Shown here one piece after another: positions 1-6,374 of a DNA stretch of 14,817 nucleotides (the first letter of the stretch is position 1; every line of letters begins with the position of its first letter). The stretch lies in assembly GCA_031254685.1 (NCBI GenBank), contig JAIRTZ010000140.1, positions 1 to 14,817 of the forward strand, written 5' to 3'. The position numbers and the translations under genes were made by a program. The notes beneath the pieces are model-generated. The model did no database searches. It saw only the letters and a program-made list of their open reading frames with translations, and had not been told where the DNA came from. This DNA is from Methanomassiliicoccaceae archaeon (GTDB lineage Archaea; Thermoplasmatota; Thermoplasmata; Methanomassiliicoccales; Methanomethylophilaceae).

Positions 1-77
1 GGTTAATCCTTTACCTCTCCGATACCGATGTCCGGAGGGCGGCGAAATGTTTAGAAGGGGCACGCCGATACGGCCGC

Positions 78-83
78 GGTGAG
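78..83 (+). promoter_or_regulatory. Shine-Dalgarno site for the ACG start at 88
   Basis: GGTGAG matches the archaeal anti-SD consensus (GGAGGTGA) over five bases and lies about 5 nt upstream of ACG 88-90. It is the main argument for initiation there. No convincing TATA box lies ahead of it, so the gene may be the distal member of an operon whose earlier genes are off the left edge. Confidence 0.45.
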
Positions 84-87
84 TTAA

Positions 88-708
88 ACGGGATTTTTCG
101 ACGCTTTCAGATCAAAGAAGAAATCGGTCCCGGCCACGCGGAAGGAAGTACCGCTGGAAGAACAGCTCAGGACACTCGCGGCCCTGGGCATAAGACCGAA
201 GCATAATGATTTTTTTGAATGGGCCGTCGGAGAGTGGGGAATGAAAGCGCTTGAGACCGATCCTTACGGCCTGCTGCTGCACTCCTTGGGCAGTGAGCGT
301 GAGCGCGGATCCGGAGAATGGGAGGCGAATTCCGACAACGTGTACGCATTCGACGCCGAATGTGTCGAAGGCGATGACACATATCAAAAGGCGTTCACAC
401 GGCTGTCCGTTCTCTCGAACGGTTCCTTTTCCGAAATAACCGGCAGCGTGGACCGCAAGAAGGGAAGGGCCTCGGTCTCCTTCTCCTTCAACGGGAGAAG
501 ATACGACTGGGAATTGGAATATGACCACGATTGGTTCGATATCCGGTCCATGGACAGGGTGAACGAGCTGCTCAGACGCAGCGGCTCGGCAAAGCTGTTC
601 CATGCCAGCTCATCCGGACAGGAAGTGGTGATAGTGTTCGCCGACCCGAAGACCGTAGAAAGGCTGAACGGGCTGGTTGCCGTGCCGTTCCTCCCGGAAA
701 TATTTTGA
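88..708 (+). CDS. Uncharacterised protein, probable ACG start
   Basis: I do not recognise this family. The frame is open from the TAA at 85-87 to the TGA at 706-708 and has no ATG, GTG or TTG before the ATG at 241. Codons upstream of 241 look coding: their third positions are G/C-rich, and the translation reads smoothly from a typical N-terminus, (M)GFFDAFRSKKK, through an LEEQLRTLAALGI helix and NDFFEWAVGEW to Met52. A Shine-Dalgarno match, GGTGAG (78-83), lies about 5 nt before the ACG at 88, so I place the start there, giving 206 aa. The start at 241 (155 aa) is the conservative alternative. An ATG-to-ACG mutation or sequence error is also possible. The C-terminal two thirds look like an alpha/beta soluble domain rich in acidic and aromatic residues (YDWELEYDHDWFD). 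No signal peptide or membrane segment is visible. Function is unknown. Confidence 0.6.
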   Translation, partial: TGFFDAFRSKKKSVPATRKEVPLEEQLRTLAALGIRPKHNDFFEWAVGEWGMKALETDPYGLLLHSLGSERERGSGEWEANSDNVYAFDAECVEGDDTYQKAFTRLSVLSNGSFSEITGSVDRKKGRASVSFSFNGRRYDWELEYDHDWFDIRSMDRVNELLRRSGSAKLFHASSSGQEVVIVFADPKTVERLNGLVAVPFLPEIF

Positions 709-770
709 CGCCGTCCGCTCCCGAAGCACATGAGAACGCAACGATACTTATCTCCGCGTCAATTCGGTTG

Positions 771-783
771 AATTAAATAATTT
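771..783 (+). promoter_or_regulatory. TATA box of the DUF1638 gene
   Basis: The AT-rich AATTAAATAATTT has its core (TTAAATA, 773-779) centred 27 nt before the ATG at 803. Archaeal transcription usually starts about 26 nt downstream of the box centre, so the transcript should begin at or next to the start codon and be leaderless. There is no Shine-Dalgarno sequence ahead of 803. Confidence 0.6.
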
Positions 784-802
784 GCATAATATCGTCCATA
801 TC

Positions 803-1606
803 ATGGCAAAAGGTGTTCTTGGGGTGCTCGCGTGCCCGATACTTGAGGATGAACTGATCTACAGTATGTCCAAGGACGATGAGATCTCGCATGTATATCT
901 TCTCGATAACCGCCATGCGAGAAGCATTAAGATCAAACTTGCAAGGAATAACATAGAACATACGATCATCGGCGAGAGCGATTTCCTGAACGGTTCTTAC
1001 AAGATGCCCGACGGCGGGTACACGATCGCGATATGGATGATGGACCTCGGCCTTCATGAGGAACCGGCCGATCTCGGCTCCGCTCTGAAAAGGTCCATGC
1101 AGGAGATGCAGGAGCGCGTTAACGCCATCGTTCTCTATTACAGGCTGTGCGGCAACGGCCTGAAGGATATCGACATCTGGGCCCGTGAAAATCTCAACGT
1201 TCCGATGACGATCATCCGCGACAATGAGGGAAAGATCGTTGACGACTGCATCGCGGCCGCGATCGGCGGAACGAAACAGTACCTGAAACTTCTGAAGAAA
1301 TATCCCGGCATCATGTACTTCACGCCCGCATTCGCCACGAACTACGACGATCTGCTGGGAAGAATGGAATTGTTCAAAGGCGTCGACACGGGCGACGATA
1401 CGATGCTGAAGATGGTCTTCGAGATGGCCGATTATCACGAGGTGATGGAAATTGACACCGGACTCGGGGATCCGGCCGAGTTCCGTGCGGCGACCGAGAA
1501 ATTCGCCAAACGTATGGGTTTCGATATCCTTACGTTAGAGGACGGATGGTGCACCCTGGAACCGGCAGACCGCGTGTACGCGGAGGCGAAGGGCCTCCTC
1601 GGATGA
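803..1606 (+). CDS. DUF1638 family protein
   Basis: This 267-residue soluble protein matches what I know of DUF1638, a family found in methanogens and anaerobic bacteria and often seen near corrinoid methyltransferase genes; its biochemical role is not established. Recognisable elements are the N-terminal VLACPILEDEL (residues 7-17), the LCGNGL motif (115-120), DDCIAAAIGG (147-156) and YFTPAFATNYDDLL (about 172-185). Cysteines 11, 116 and 149 fall within these conserved blocks. The start at ATG 803 is preferred over the in-frame TTG at 782 because the TATA box places the transcript start near 803 and MAKGVLGVLACPI is a natural family N-terminus. It is monocistronic. Its TGA abuts the TGA of the convergent proS gene. 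No methyltransferase gene lies in this window. Confidence 0.8.
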   Translation: MAKGVLGVLACPILEDELIYSMSKDDEISHVYLLDNRHARSIKIKLARNNIEHTIIGESDFLNGSYKMPDGGYTIAIWMMDLGLHEEPADLGSALKRSMQEMQERVNAIVLYYRLCGNGLKDIDIWARENLNVPMTIIRDNEGKIVDDCIAAAIGGTKQYLKLLKKYPGIMYFTPAFATNYDDLLGRMELFKGVDTGDDTMLKMVFEMADYHEVMEIDTGLGDPAEFRAATEKFAKRMGFDILTLEDGWCTLEPADRVYAEAKGLLG

Positions 1607-3004
1607 TCACATCGACCTTGCCGCGTACGCGACCTTTTCGGTGGGCTTTCCGCACACGATGCATTTGCCTTTGAACTTTTCAGGTATGTACGGCGTTCCC
1701 AGGAGTTTCAGATTGTTCTCGTCCTCCAGCCTATGACCGCATTCCTCCGATCCGCACCATCCGAACCTTAACGTCCTTTCCGGAAGGTCCTTTAACGAAT
1801 CGATATCGGCGACGTTCTCTTTCTGCTGTTTCCACGCCTTCGCGAACATCCCTTCCCGTATGATCTCAAGTATCATCTCGACTCCGGGAACAATATCTTC
1901 CGAGGAGATCGTCCCCTTCTCGCCGCTGTCGCGCCTTACGAATGTGACGACGTTCTTTTCGATGTCCTTCATCCCCAGCTCCAACCGCAACGGAACGCCG
2001 CGTATCTCCCAGTCGTAGAATTTGCTTCCCGGCCTTTCGTCCCTGTCGTCCAATTTCACGCGTATGCCGGCCTTTTCCAGCACATCCCTGATCTTGTTCG
2101 CTTCCTTCAGTACCGGTTCCGCGTTGCCCTTCGATATTATCGGTATTATGACCGCTTGGAAAGGTGCGACGGGCGGCGGGAGTATCAATCCCTTGTCGTC
2201 GCCGTGGACGCCTATGATCGCTCCGACAAGCCTTTCGGACATCCCGTACGTCGTCTGGTGGGCATGCTTATGTTCACCGTCCGCATCCTCGTACGTTATG
2301 TTGTACGGTATCGAGAAGTTCGTGCGGTAATGGTGTATCGACCCGATCTGCAACATCCGCCCGTTGGGCATCGCGGTGTCAAGGCCGACGGTGTAGTACG
2401 CGCCCGGGAACTTGTCCCATTCCGTGCGCACCAATAACGAGTACGGGATGCACAGCTGTTCCATTATCTTCCCGAGTATCTCAAAATCCTCTTCCACCTG
2501 CCTCTGCGCGTCCTCCTCGGTCGCGTGGCATGTGTGCGATTCGAAGAAGTGTATCTCGCGCACCCTGATGAACGATCTCGTCTGTTTCGTCTCGTAACGG
2601 AAGGTGTTCACGATCTGGTATATCTTTAAAGGAAGGTCCGTGTGCGAGCGCACCCAGAGCGAGAACATCGGATACATCGCGGTCTCGCTTGTCGGTCTCA
2701 CCACGAGGCGCACATCCAGTTCGTTGAGGCCCGCGTGCGTCACCCAATATACTTCGGAGTCGAATCCCTTGATGTGATCCTTTTCCTTCTTGAACTCCGT
2801 CTCCGGGATCAGCAGCGGGAAACAGACCTCATCGTGACCCGTCGCATCCAGTTCTTTCCGGATGTACGTGTCCACGTGCCGCATGATCTTCCAGCCGTAA
2901 GGCGTCCATACGTTCATCCCCTTGATCGGGTATCTTTTGTCCGAGAGCCCGGCCTTTTCCACTATGTCGTTATACCACTCGTTGAAATTGGTGTCCTTTT
3001 CCAT
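1607..3004 (-). CDS. proS: Prolyl-tRNA synthetase, archaeal type
   Basis: Class II aminoacyl-tRNA synthetase that charges tRNA-Pro with proline in the cytoplasm. At 465 aa it is the short archaeal/eukaryotic-like form without the bacterial editing insertion. Visible landmarks are the RPTSE proline-binding loop (103-107), motif 2 with FRYETKQTR and FIRVREIHFFESHTCHAT (135-162), and motif 3 around MSERLVGAIIGVHGDDKGLILPP (255-277). A C-terminal zinc site is formed by Cys417, Cys422, Cys448 and Cys451. An anticodon-binding domain lies between about 285 and 390. The ATG at 3004 is 4 nt after the prs stop (TGA TAAC ATG), so the two genes form an operon. Oddity: from memory, ProRS of this type nearly always ends in Tyr, whereas this one ends ...AARSM. 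The reading frame there is clean, so this is not a simple frameshift. Confidence 0.96.
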   Translation of the reverse strand: MEKDTNFNEWYNDIVEKAGLSDKRYPIKGMNVWTPYGWKIMRHVDTYIRKELDATGHDEVCFPLLIPETEFKKEKDHIKGFDSEVYWVTHAGLNELDVRLVVRPTSETAMYPMFSLWVRSHTDLPLKIYQIVNTFRYETKQTRSFIRVREIHFFESHTCHATEEDAQRQVEEDFEILGKIMEQLCIPYSLLVRTEWDKFPGAYYTVGLDTAMPNGRMLQIGSIHHYRTNFSIPYNITYEDADGEHKHAHQTTYGMSERLVGAIIGVHGDDKGLILPPPVAPFQAVIIPIISKGNAEPVLKEANKIRDVLEKAGIRVKLDDRDERPGSKFYDWEIRGVPLRLELGMKDIEKNVVTFVRRDSGEKGTISSEDIVPGVEMILEIIREGMFAKAWKQQKENVADIDSLKDLPERTLRFGWCGSEECGHRLEDENNLKLLGTPYIPEKFKGKCIVCGKPTEKVAYAARSM

Positions 3005-3008
3005 GTTA

Positions 3009-3893
3009 TCAGTTCTTCCCGAACAGTCCCTTCTTCTTTCCTTTTTTGAGCTCGTCGGCCACTATGTTCGCCACCGAGATATTCGATACTTTGCTCTCGA
3101 GCGTGTTGCAGCAGAGCAGCACATCTATCTGATTTCCCGTGAGCCTCTGTATCGCGTCGCCGGTGAACACACCGTGCGTGCATACTACGGAGACACTTTT
3201 CGCGCCCGCCTGCTTCAGCTGTATCGTTGCGGCGAGTATTGTGCCTCCGGTGGCTATGATATCGTCGACTATCAGCACATTCTTGTCCTTGCAGTCCATC
3301 CTGGCCGGTGCTATCCTCACCTCGGTGCCGGATAACCTTACCTTTTCGAGATGATCGTACGGCAGATCCATTCTTTTGCCGACGTCCTTCGCCCTTTCGG
3401 CCGCGCCCGCGTCCGGGGCGAGGACCACGTCTATGCCCTTGTCCATGAAGTACTCGGCTATCGCGGCGGACGCCTTCAGGTCCTTGGCGGGGCACTTGAA
3501 GTTCTTCAGAATGTTGTCCTTGTGGATATCTATCGTTAAAACACGGTCGCACACAAGTCCGAGATGCTTTATCATCACCTTGGCGCTCTCCGGCTCTCCC
3601 GGTTTGAATATACGGTCCTGGCGCGCATATCCGAAATACGGTATGACGAGCGTTATCTTTTTGGCGCCCATCCTTTTTGCGGCGTCCTGGATCAGGAGCA
3701 TCTCGATTATGTTCTGATCCGGATATGTGTTCTGTACGATCACAACGTCATCGTTAAGCGATTCACCTTCGATCCTTGTGTAGCATTCCCCATCCGGGAA
3801 CCTTGTGGATGACGCAAGTATGCATTTGCAGTCCAATCTCATGGCAAGTTCCTTTGCGAGGTCGCGGGATGATGAGCCGCCTATGACTATCAT
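3009..3893 (-). CDS. prs: Ribose-phosphate pyrophosphokinase (PRPP synthetase)
   Basis: Transfers pyrophosphate from ATP to ribose 5-phosphate, giving PRPP for nucleotide, histidine and tryptophan synthesis. It has 294 aa, close to the archaeal family length. Motifs in order are the RFPDGE region (31-36), the ATP/pyrophosphate loop YFGYARQDR (86-94), DIHKDNI (122-128), the flexible-loop entry PDAGAAERAK (160-169) and the PRPP-binding loop VDDIIATGGT (209-218). A Lys/Gly-rich tail (KKGKKKGLFGKN) ends the protein. It is the first gene of a prs-proS operon. The ATG at 3893 lies about 29 nt from the centre of a TATA-like element at 3916-3928, so the mRNA is probably leaderless or nearly so. An ATG at 3900 is out of frame. 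The gene is divergent from the herA-like gene. Confidence 0.95.
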   Translation of the reverse strand: MIVIGGSSSRDLAKELAMRLDCKCILASSTRFPDGECYTRIEGESLNDDVVIVQNTYPDQNIIEMLLIQDAAKRMGAKKITLVIPYFGYARQDRIFKPGEPESAKVMIKHLGLVCDRVLTIDIHKDNILKNFKCPAKDLKASAAIAEYFMDKGIDVVLAPDAGAAERAKDVGKRMDLPYDHLEKVRLSGTEVRIAPARMDCKDKNVLIVDDIIATGGTILAATIQLKQAGAKSVSVVCTHGVFTGDAIQRLTGNQIDVLLCCNTLESKVSNISVANIVADELKKGKKKGLFGKN

Positions 3894-3915
3894 GCGTCAT
3901 GGGTATGGGCTGAAG

Positions 3916-3928
3916 TTTATTATACATA
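3916..3928 (-). promoter_or_regulatory. TATA box of the prs-proS operon
   Basis: On the minus strand this reads TTATGTATAATAAA. Its centre is about 29 nt from the prs ATG, compatible with a leader of only a few nucleotides. No Shine-Dalgarno sequence is visible ahead of prs. Confidence 0.55.
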
Positions 3929-3966
3929 ACGGGCGAACGCACGTTAATTGCGGGCCCGGCGGGTAA

Positions 3967-3977
3967 ACATATTTATC
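3967..3977 (+). promoter_or_regulatory. Probable TATA box of the herA-like gene
   Basis: The core ATATTTAT (3969-3976) is centred about 36 nt before the ATG at 4009, which would give a short leader of roughly 10 nt without a Shine-Dalgarno sequence. A second AT-rich candidate, TTTCATATAC (3983-3992), would place the start at or just past the ATG, so the choice between them is open. The 115-bp gap to prs holds both divergent promoters and nothing else I recognise. Confidence 0.4.
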
Positions 3978-4008
3978 ATCTCTTTCATATACATTGCCGG
4001 ATGCATTC

Positions 4009-6084
4009 ATGGGACTGTTAGACCGACTTAGGGGCAAGAAGCCCGATGATGAGATTGATGATACAAAAGATACTCAGCCAGCGCCTGTGAAAAAGACGCA
4101 GGAGACCCCTGCGGCGAAGCCGAAACAGGACCCGCTGGTGGTCAGCAGGCCGCAGCCTGCGAAGAAGGAGGCTCCGGCCCCGAAGGCGGCCCCGAAGCCC
4201 GCCAAAGAGACGCCTGCGCCCAAACCGGCCCCGAAGGCGGCAGCTCCGAAGCCTGCCAAAGAGGCGCCTGCGCCCAGACCGGCCCCGAAGGCGGCGGCGG
4301 CACCCGAGAAGAAAGCGGCGGCGAAGAAGGAGACCGCGCCTCCGCAGCCTGCGAAGAAGGAAACGGCTCCCGCCCCCAGGCCGGTGTCGGATTTTGTTCC
4401 GCAGCATGACAGGAAAGCCGATCCGCCGGCACCCGAGAAAAAAGTCATCCCGCAGCCGGAGAGGGCTCCGCCTGCGCCCGAAAAGAAGATCATTCCGCAG
4501 CCCGAAAGGGCCGCCGCGCCGCCCGTGAGAAAGGAGGAGCCCCCTCTGCCTGAGAAAAAACACGTTCCGAAGCCGATACCTCCGTACACCGGACCGGTGA
4601 CGAAACCTCCGGCGGCCGAGGAGGGCAGCATTGACGCCAAGACCGAAGAGGTCGGAATAATCTACGGGAACGTCGGAACGTCGACGTTCAGCTGCCGCGT
4701 GACCGCCCACATGGAGAAATCCGAGTATATAATGGCGGAACACGAGGATTGCGGTCCCGTACTGTGCCAGGTCGGCAGCCTTATCCGAAAGACGGACCTG
4801 ACCGTTGAGAAAACTCTGAACATGGAAGGCAACAAGGACATCCAGGAACTGATCAGCGCTCAGATAGACGTTGTCGGGTATCGCGACGACAGGGGCCTTT
4901 TACAGATCCCCAGAACAACGTTCAGGGCCGGAAAACCCGTCTTCAAAGCGAACGACGCGCTGATACAGAGCGTGCTCGGCCTGAAGAAGAAAGAGAAGAC
5001 CGGTGCGTACATCGGGCTGCTGCACGGCCACGGCGTTCCCGTATATCTGAACATAAACGACCTTCTGCAGCGCCACGCGTGCATCCTCGCGAAGACCGGC
5101 GGCGGCAAGAGCTACATGTCCGGCGATATAATCGAGGAATTGATGAAACATCACGTCACGTGCATGATAATAGACCCGCACGGCGAATACTCGGCGATGC
5201 GCGACACCGGAAAGCCGGGCGACAAGCGCTTCGGGGTCGCCGTACGCAACTACGCGGATCACATCAAAGAGTTCACGATATCGAAGAATGCCAACGACCT
5301 CGCCATGCCGCTGAGGTTCACGCTGAAGACGCTCGAGGCGCGCGAGATATTGGAACTTACGCGCACCAATGACATAAGATCGCATTTACCGTCGCTGAGA
5401 AAGGCGATAGACGCGCTCCGTGAGCGTCAGGACGCGTATTCCGTCAGAGAATTGATCGATGTCCTGTCCAGGGACGAGGACAATAAGAACCCCGTTCTGA
5501 TAACGGAGCTGGAATATCTGGATGAGATAGGGATATTCGCGACGCGCGGGAACCGTGTTGACGAACTGATCGAAGAAGGAAGGACGACGATCATCAACCT
5601 GAAGGGCGTGCCGCCGGACATCCAGGAACTTATCGTACGGAGGCTCGGAACGCTGATGTTCGATATGCGAAAGGTCGGCAACGTCCCGCCGATGATGATG
5701 ATCATCGAGGAGGCTCACAATTACTGCCCGCAGCAGGGCACCGCGATATCGTCGAGAACGCTGGCCACGATCGCATCGGAAGGAAGGAAGTTCGGCCTCG
5801 GCCTCATGGTCATAAGCCAAAGGCCCGCAAAGATCGACAAGAACGTCCTCAGCCAATGCGGGACACAGATAATCCTTAAAGTCACGAACCCCAATGACGT
5901 TAAGGCGATAGCGTCATCGGTAGAGGGACTCACGAACGGCATGACAGAGGATATACAGACAATGCCGATAGGCATCGCGATGGTCGTCGGCGCAGGAATT
6001 GAGGCGCCGCTCCTCGTGGATGTAAGGCCCAGAGAGAGCCGTCACGGCGGCGCAGGCGTCAAGGTACTGTCGGAGGACGACTGA
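4009..6084 (+). CDS. HerA-like (DUF87) ATPase with long Pro/Ala/Lys-rich N-terminal tail
   Basis: FtsK/HerA-superfamily ATPase, 691 aa. Residues 1-15 (MGLLDRLRGKKPDDE) could form a short amphipathic helix. Residues 20-205 are low-complexity Pro/Ala/Lys/Glu sequence with two internal repeats. A HAS-barrel-like region starts near 214 (EVGIIYGNVG). The ATPase core has Walker A KTGGGKS (362-368), IIDPHGEYS shortly after, Walker B MMIIEEAH with Glu567/Glu568, and SQRPAKIDKNVLSQC as the sensor/arginine region. HerA proteins form hexameric DNA translocases, usually paired with the nuclease NurA in end resection; no nurA, mre11 or rad50 is in the window. HerA homologues are normally about 500 aa, so the tail is an addition. 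The start at ATG 4009 is preferred to the TTG at 3994 because MGLLDRL is a natural N-terminus. It overlaps the DUF357 gene by one base. A different DUF87 translocase role is possible. Confidence 0.85.
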   Translation: MGLLDRLRGKKPDDEIDDTKDTQPAPVKKTQETPAAKPKQDPLVVSRPQPAKKEAPAPKAAPKPAKETPAPKPAPKAAAPKPAKEAPAPRPAPKAAAAPEKKAAAKKETAPPQPAKKETAPAPRPVSDFVPQHDRKADPPAPEKKVIPQPERAPPAPEKKIIPQPERAAAPPVRKEEPPLPEKKHVPKPIPPYTGPVTKPPAAEEGSIDAKTEEVGIIYGNVGTSTFSCRVTAHMEKSEYIMAEHEDCGPVLCQVGSLIRKTDLTVEKTLNMEGNKDIQELISAQIDVVGYRDDRGLLQIPRTTFRAGKPVFKANDALIQSVLGLKKKEKTGAYIGLLHGHGVPVYLNINDLLQRHACILAKTGGGKSYMSGDIIEELMKHHVTCMIIDPHGEYSAMRDTGKPGDKRFGVAVRNYADHIKEFTISKNANDLAMPLRFTLKTLEAREILELTRTNDIRSHLPSLRKAIDALRERQDAYSVRELIDVLSRDEDNKNPVLITELEYLDEIGIFATRGNRVDELIEEGRTTIINLKGVPPDIQELIVRRLGTLMFDMRKVGNVPPMMMIIEEAHNYCPQQGTAISSRTLATIASEGRKFGLGLMVISQRPAKIDKNVLSQCGTQIILKVTNPNDVKAIASSVEGLTNGMTEDIQTMPIGIAMVVGAGIEAPLLVDVRPRESRHGGAGVKVLSEDD
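4198..4305 (+). repeat. Two-copy 54-bp tandem repeat inside the herA-like gene
   Basis: Two adjacent 54-nt units encode 18-residue repeats (residues 64-81 and 82-99), each reading PAKE(T/A)PAP(K/R)PAPKAAA followed by two variable residues. The DNA copies differ at only a few positions, so the duplication is recent or maintained. A partial copy precedes the first unit. Confidence 0.8.
4426..4515 (+). repeat. Two-copy 45-bp tandem repeat inside the herA-like gene
   Basis: Two adjacent 45-nt units encode PAPEKK(V/I)IPQPERA plus one variable residue (residues 140-154 and 155-169). A degenerate third copy, PPLPEKKHVPKP, follows. The DNA copies have diverged more at third positions than those of the 54-bp repeat, so this duplication appears older. 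Confidence 0.75.
6072..6077 (+). promoter_or_regulatory. Shine-Dalgarno site deciding the DUF357 start
   Basis: GGAGGA inside the 3' end of the herA-like gene lies 6 nt before the ATG at 6084. It supports 6084 over the in-frame ATG at 6093 and suggests coupled translation through the TGATG stop/start overlap. Confidence 0.6.
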
Positions 6085-6374
6085 TGAGAACAATGACGGA
6101 GGAGAGGGTCGAGCGCTACCTGGGCATAACGGCGGCGGCGCTGGAAAAACTGAGAATAGCGATGCCGGAGAGGTCGTTCGGCAGAAAACTGGCGGAGGAC
6201 TTCCTGAACATGGCAACGTCGTATTACAACGACGCGAAGCATTTCCGCGACGAGGGGGATTTCCTGAACGCGTTCGCGGCCGTGAACTACGCGCACGGCT
6301 GGCTGGACTGCGGGGCGCGCATCGGATTGTTCGACGTCGACAAGGACGATCAGCTGTTCACTCTTTACGAATGA
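6084..6374 (+). CDS. DUF357 family small helical protein
   Basis: A 96-residue protein that matches the archaeal DUF357 family by its signature NYAHGWLDCGARIGLFD (68-84). It looks all-helical: a first helix ERVERYLGITAAALEKLR (7-24), a second around 35-57, and a third from about 59 to 79. No catalytic residues are apparent. The family has no established function to my knowledge; the compact helix layout resembles protein-binding four-helix bundles, so an adaptor role is a guess. The start codon overlaps the herA-like stop (TGATG) behind a good Shine-Dalgarno sequence, so the two are co-translated and may work together. Its 3' end overlaps the convergent pantoate kinase gene by 17 bp. Confidence 0.82.
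   Translation: MRTMTEERVERYLGITAAALEKLRIAMPERSFGRKLAEDFLNMATSYYNDAKHFRDEGDFLNAFAAVNYAHGWLDCGARIGLFDVDKDDQLFTLYE

Noticed and set aside
2..82. A second open frame ending TGA at 80-82 with a zinc-ribbon-like CPEGGEMF
   Set aside because: Only one of the expected cysteine pairs is present and the fragment is 26 codons; it cannot be told from chance.
3..203. Open plus-strand frame from the left edge (reads ...SDTDVRRAAKCLEG...) that could be the end of an upstream gene
   Set aside because: Its codon third positions lose G/C bias after about 90, where the overlapping frame of the ACG-start gene looks coding. Only about 85 bases could be real, too little to call. A frameshift joining the two frames is conceivable but unsupported.
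761..774. Small inverted repeat AATTC-GGTT-GAATT before the DUF1638 TATA box
   Set aside because: Arms of 5 bp are expected by chance in an AT-rich promoter; no T-run follows, so it is not a terminator. It could at most be part of a BRE or operator.
709..802. Search for a terminator after the first gene
   Set aside because: No stable hairpin or T-rich run follows the stop at 708; none is called. The same holds after the three convergent gene pairs.
773..1438. 221-codon antisense frame opposite the DUF1638 gene
   Set aside because: It is a shadow of the G/C-rich third positions of the real gene. The plus-strand protein has recognisable family motifs and a promoter.
4074..4640. Long antisense frames opposite the herA-like tail with Gly/Ala-rich or Arg-rich products
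   Set aside because: They mirror the repetitive Pro/Ala/Lys codons on the plus strand, have no promoter or Shine-Dalgarno sequence, and vanish outside the low-complexity region.
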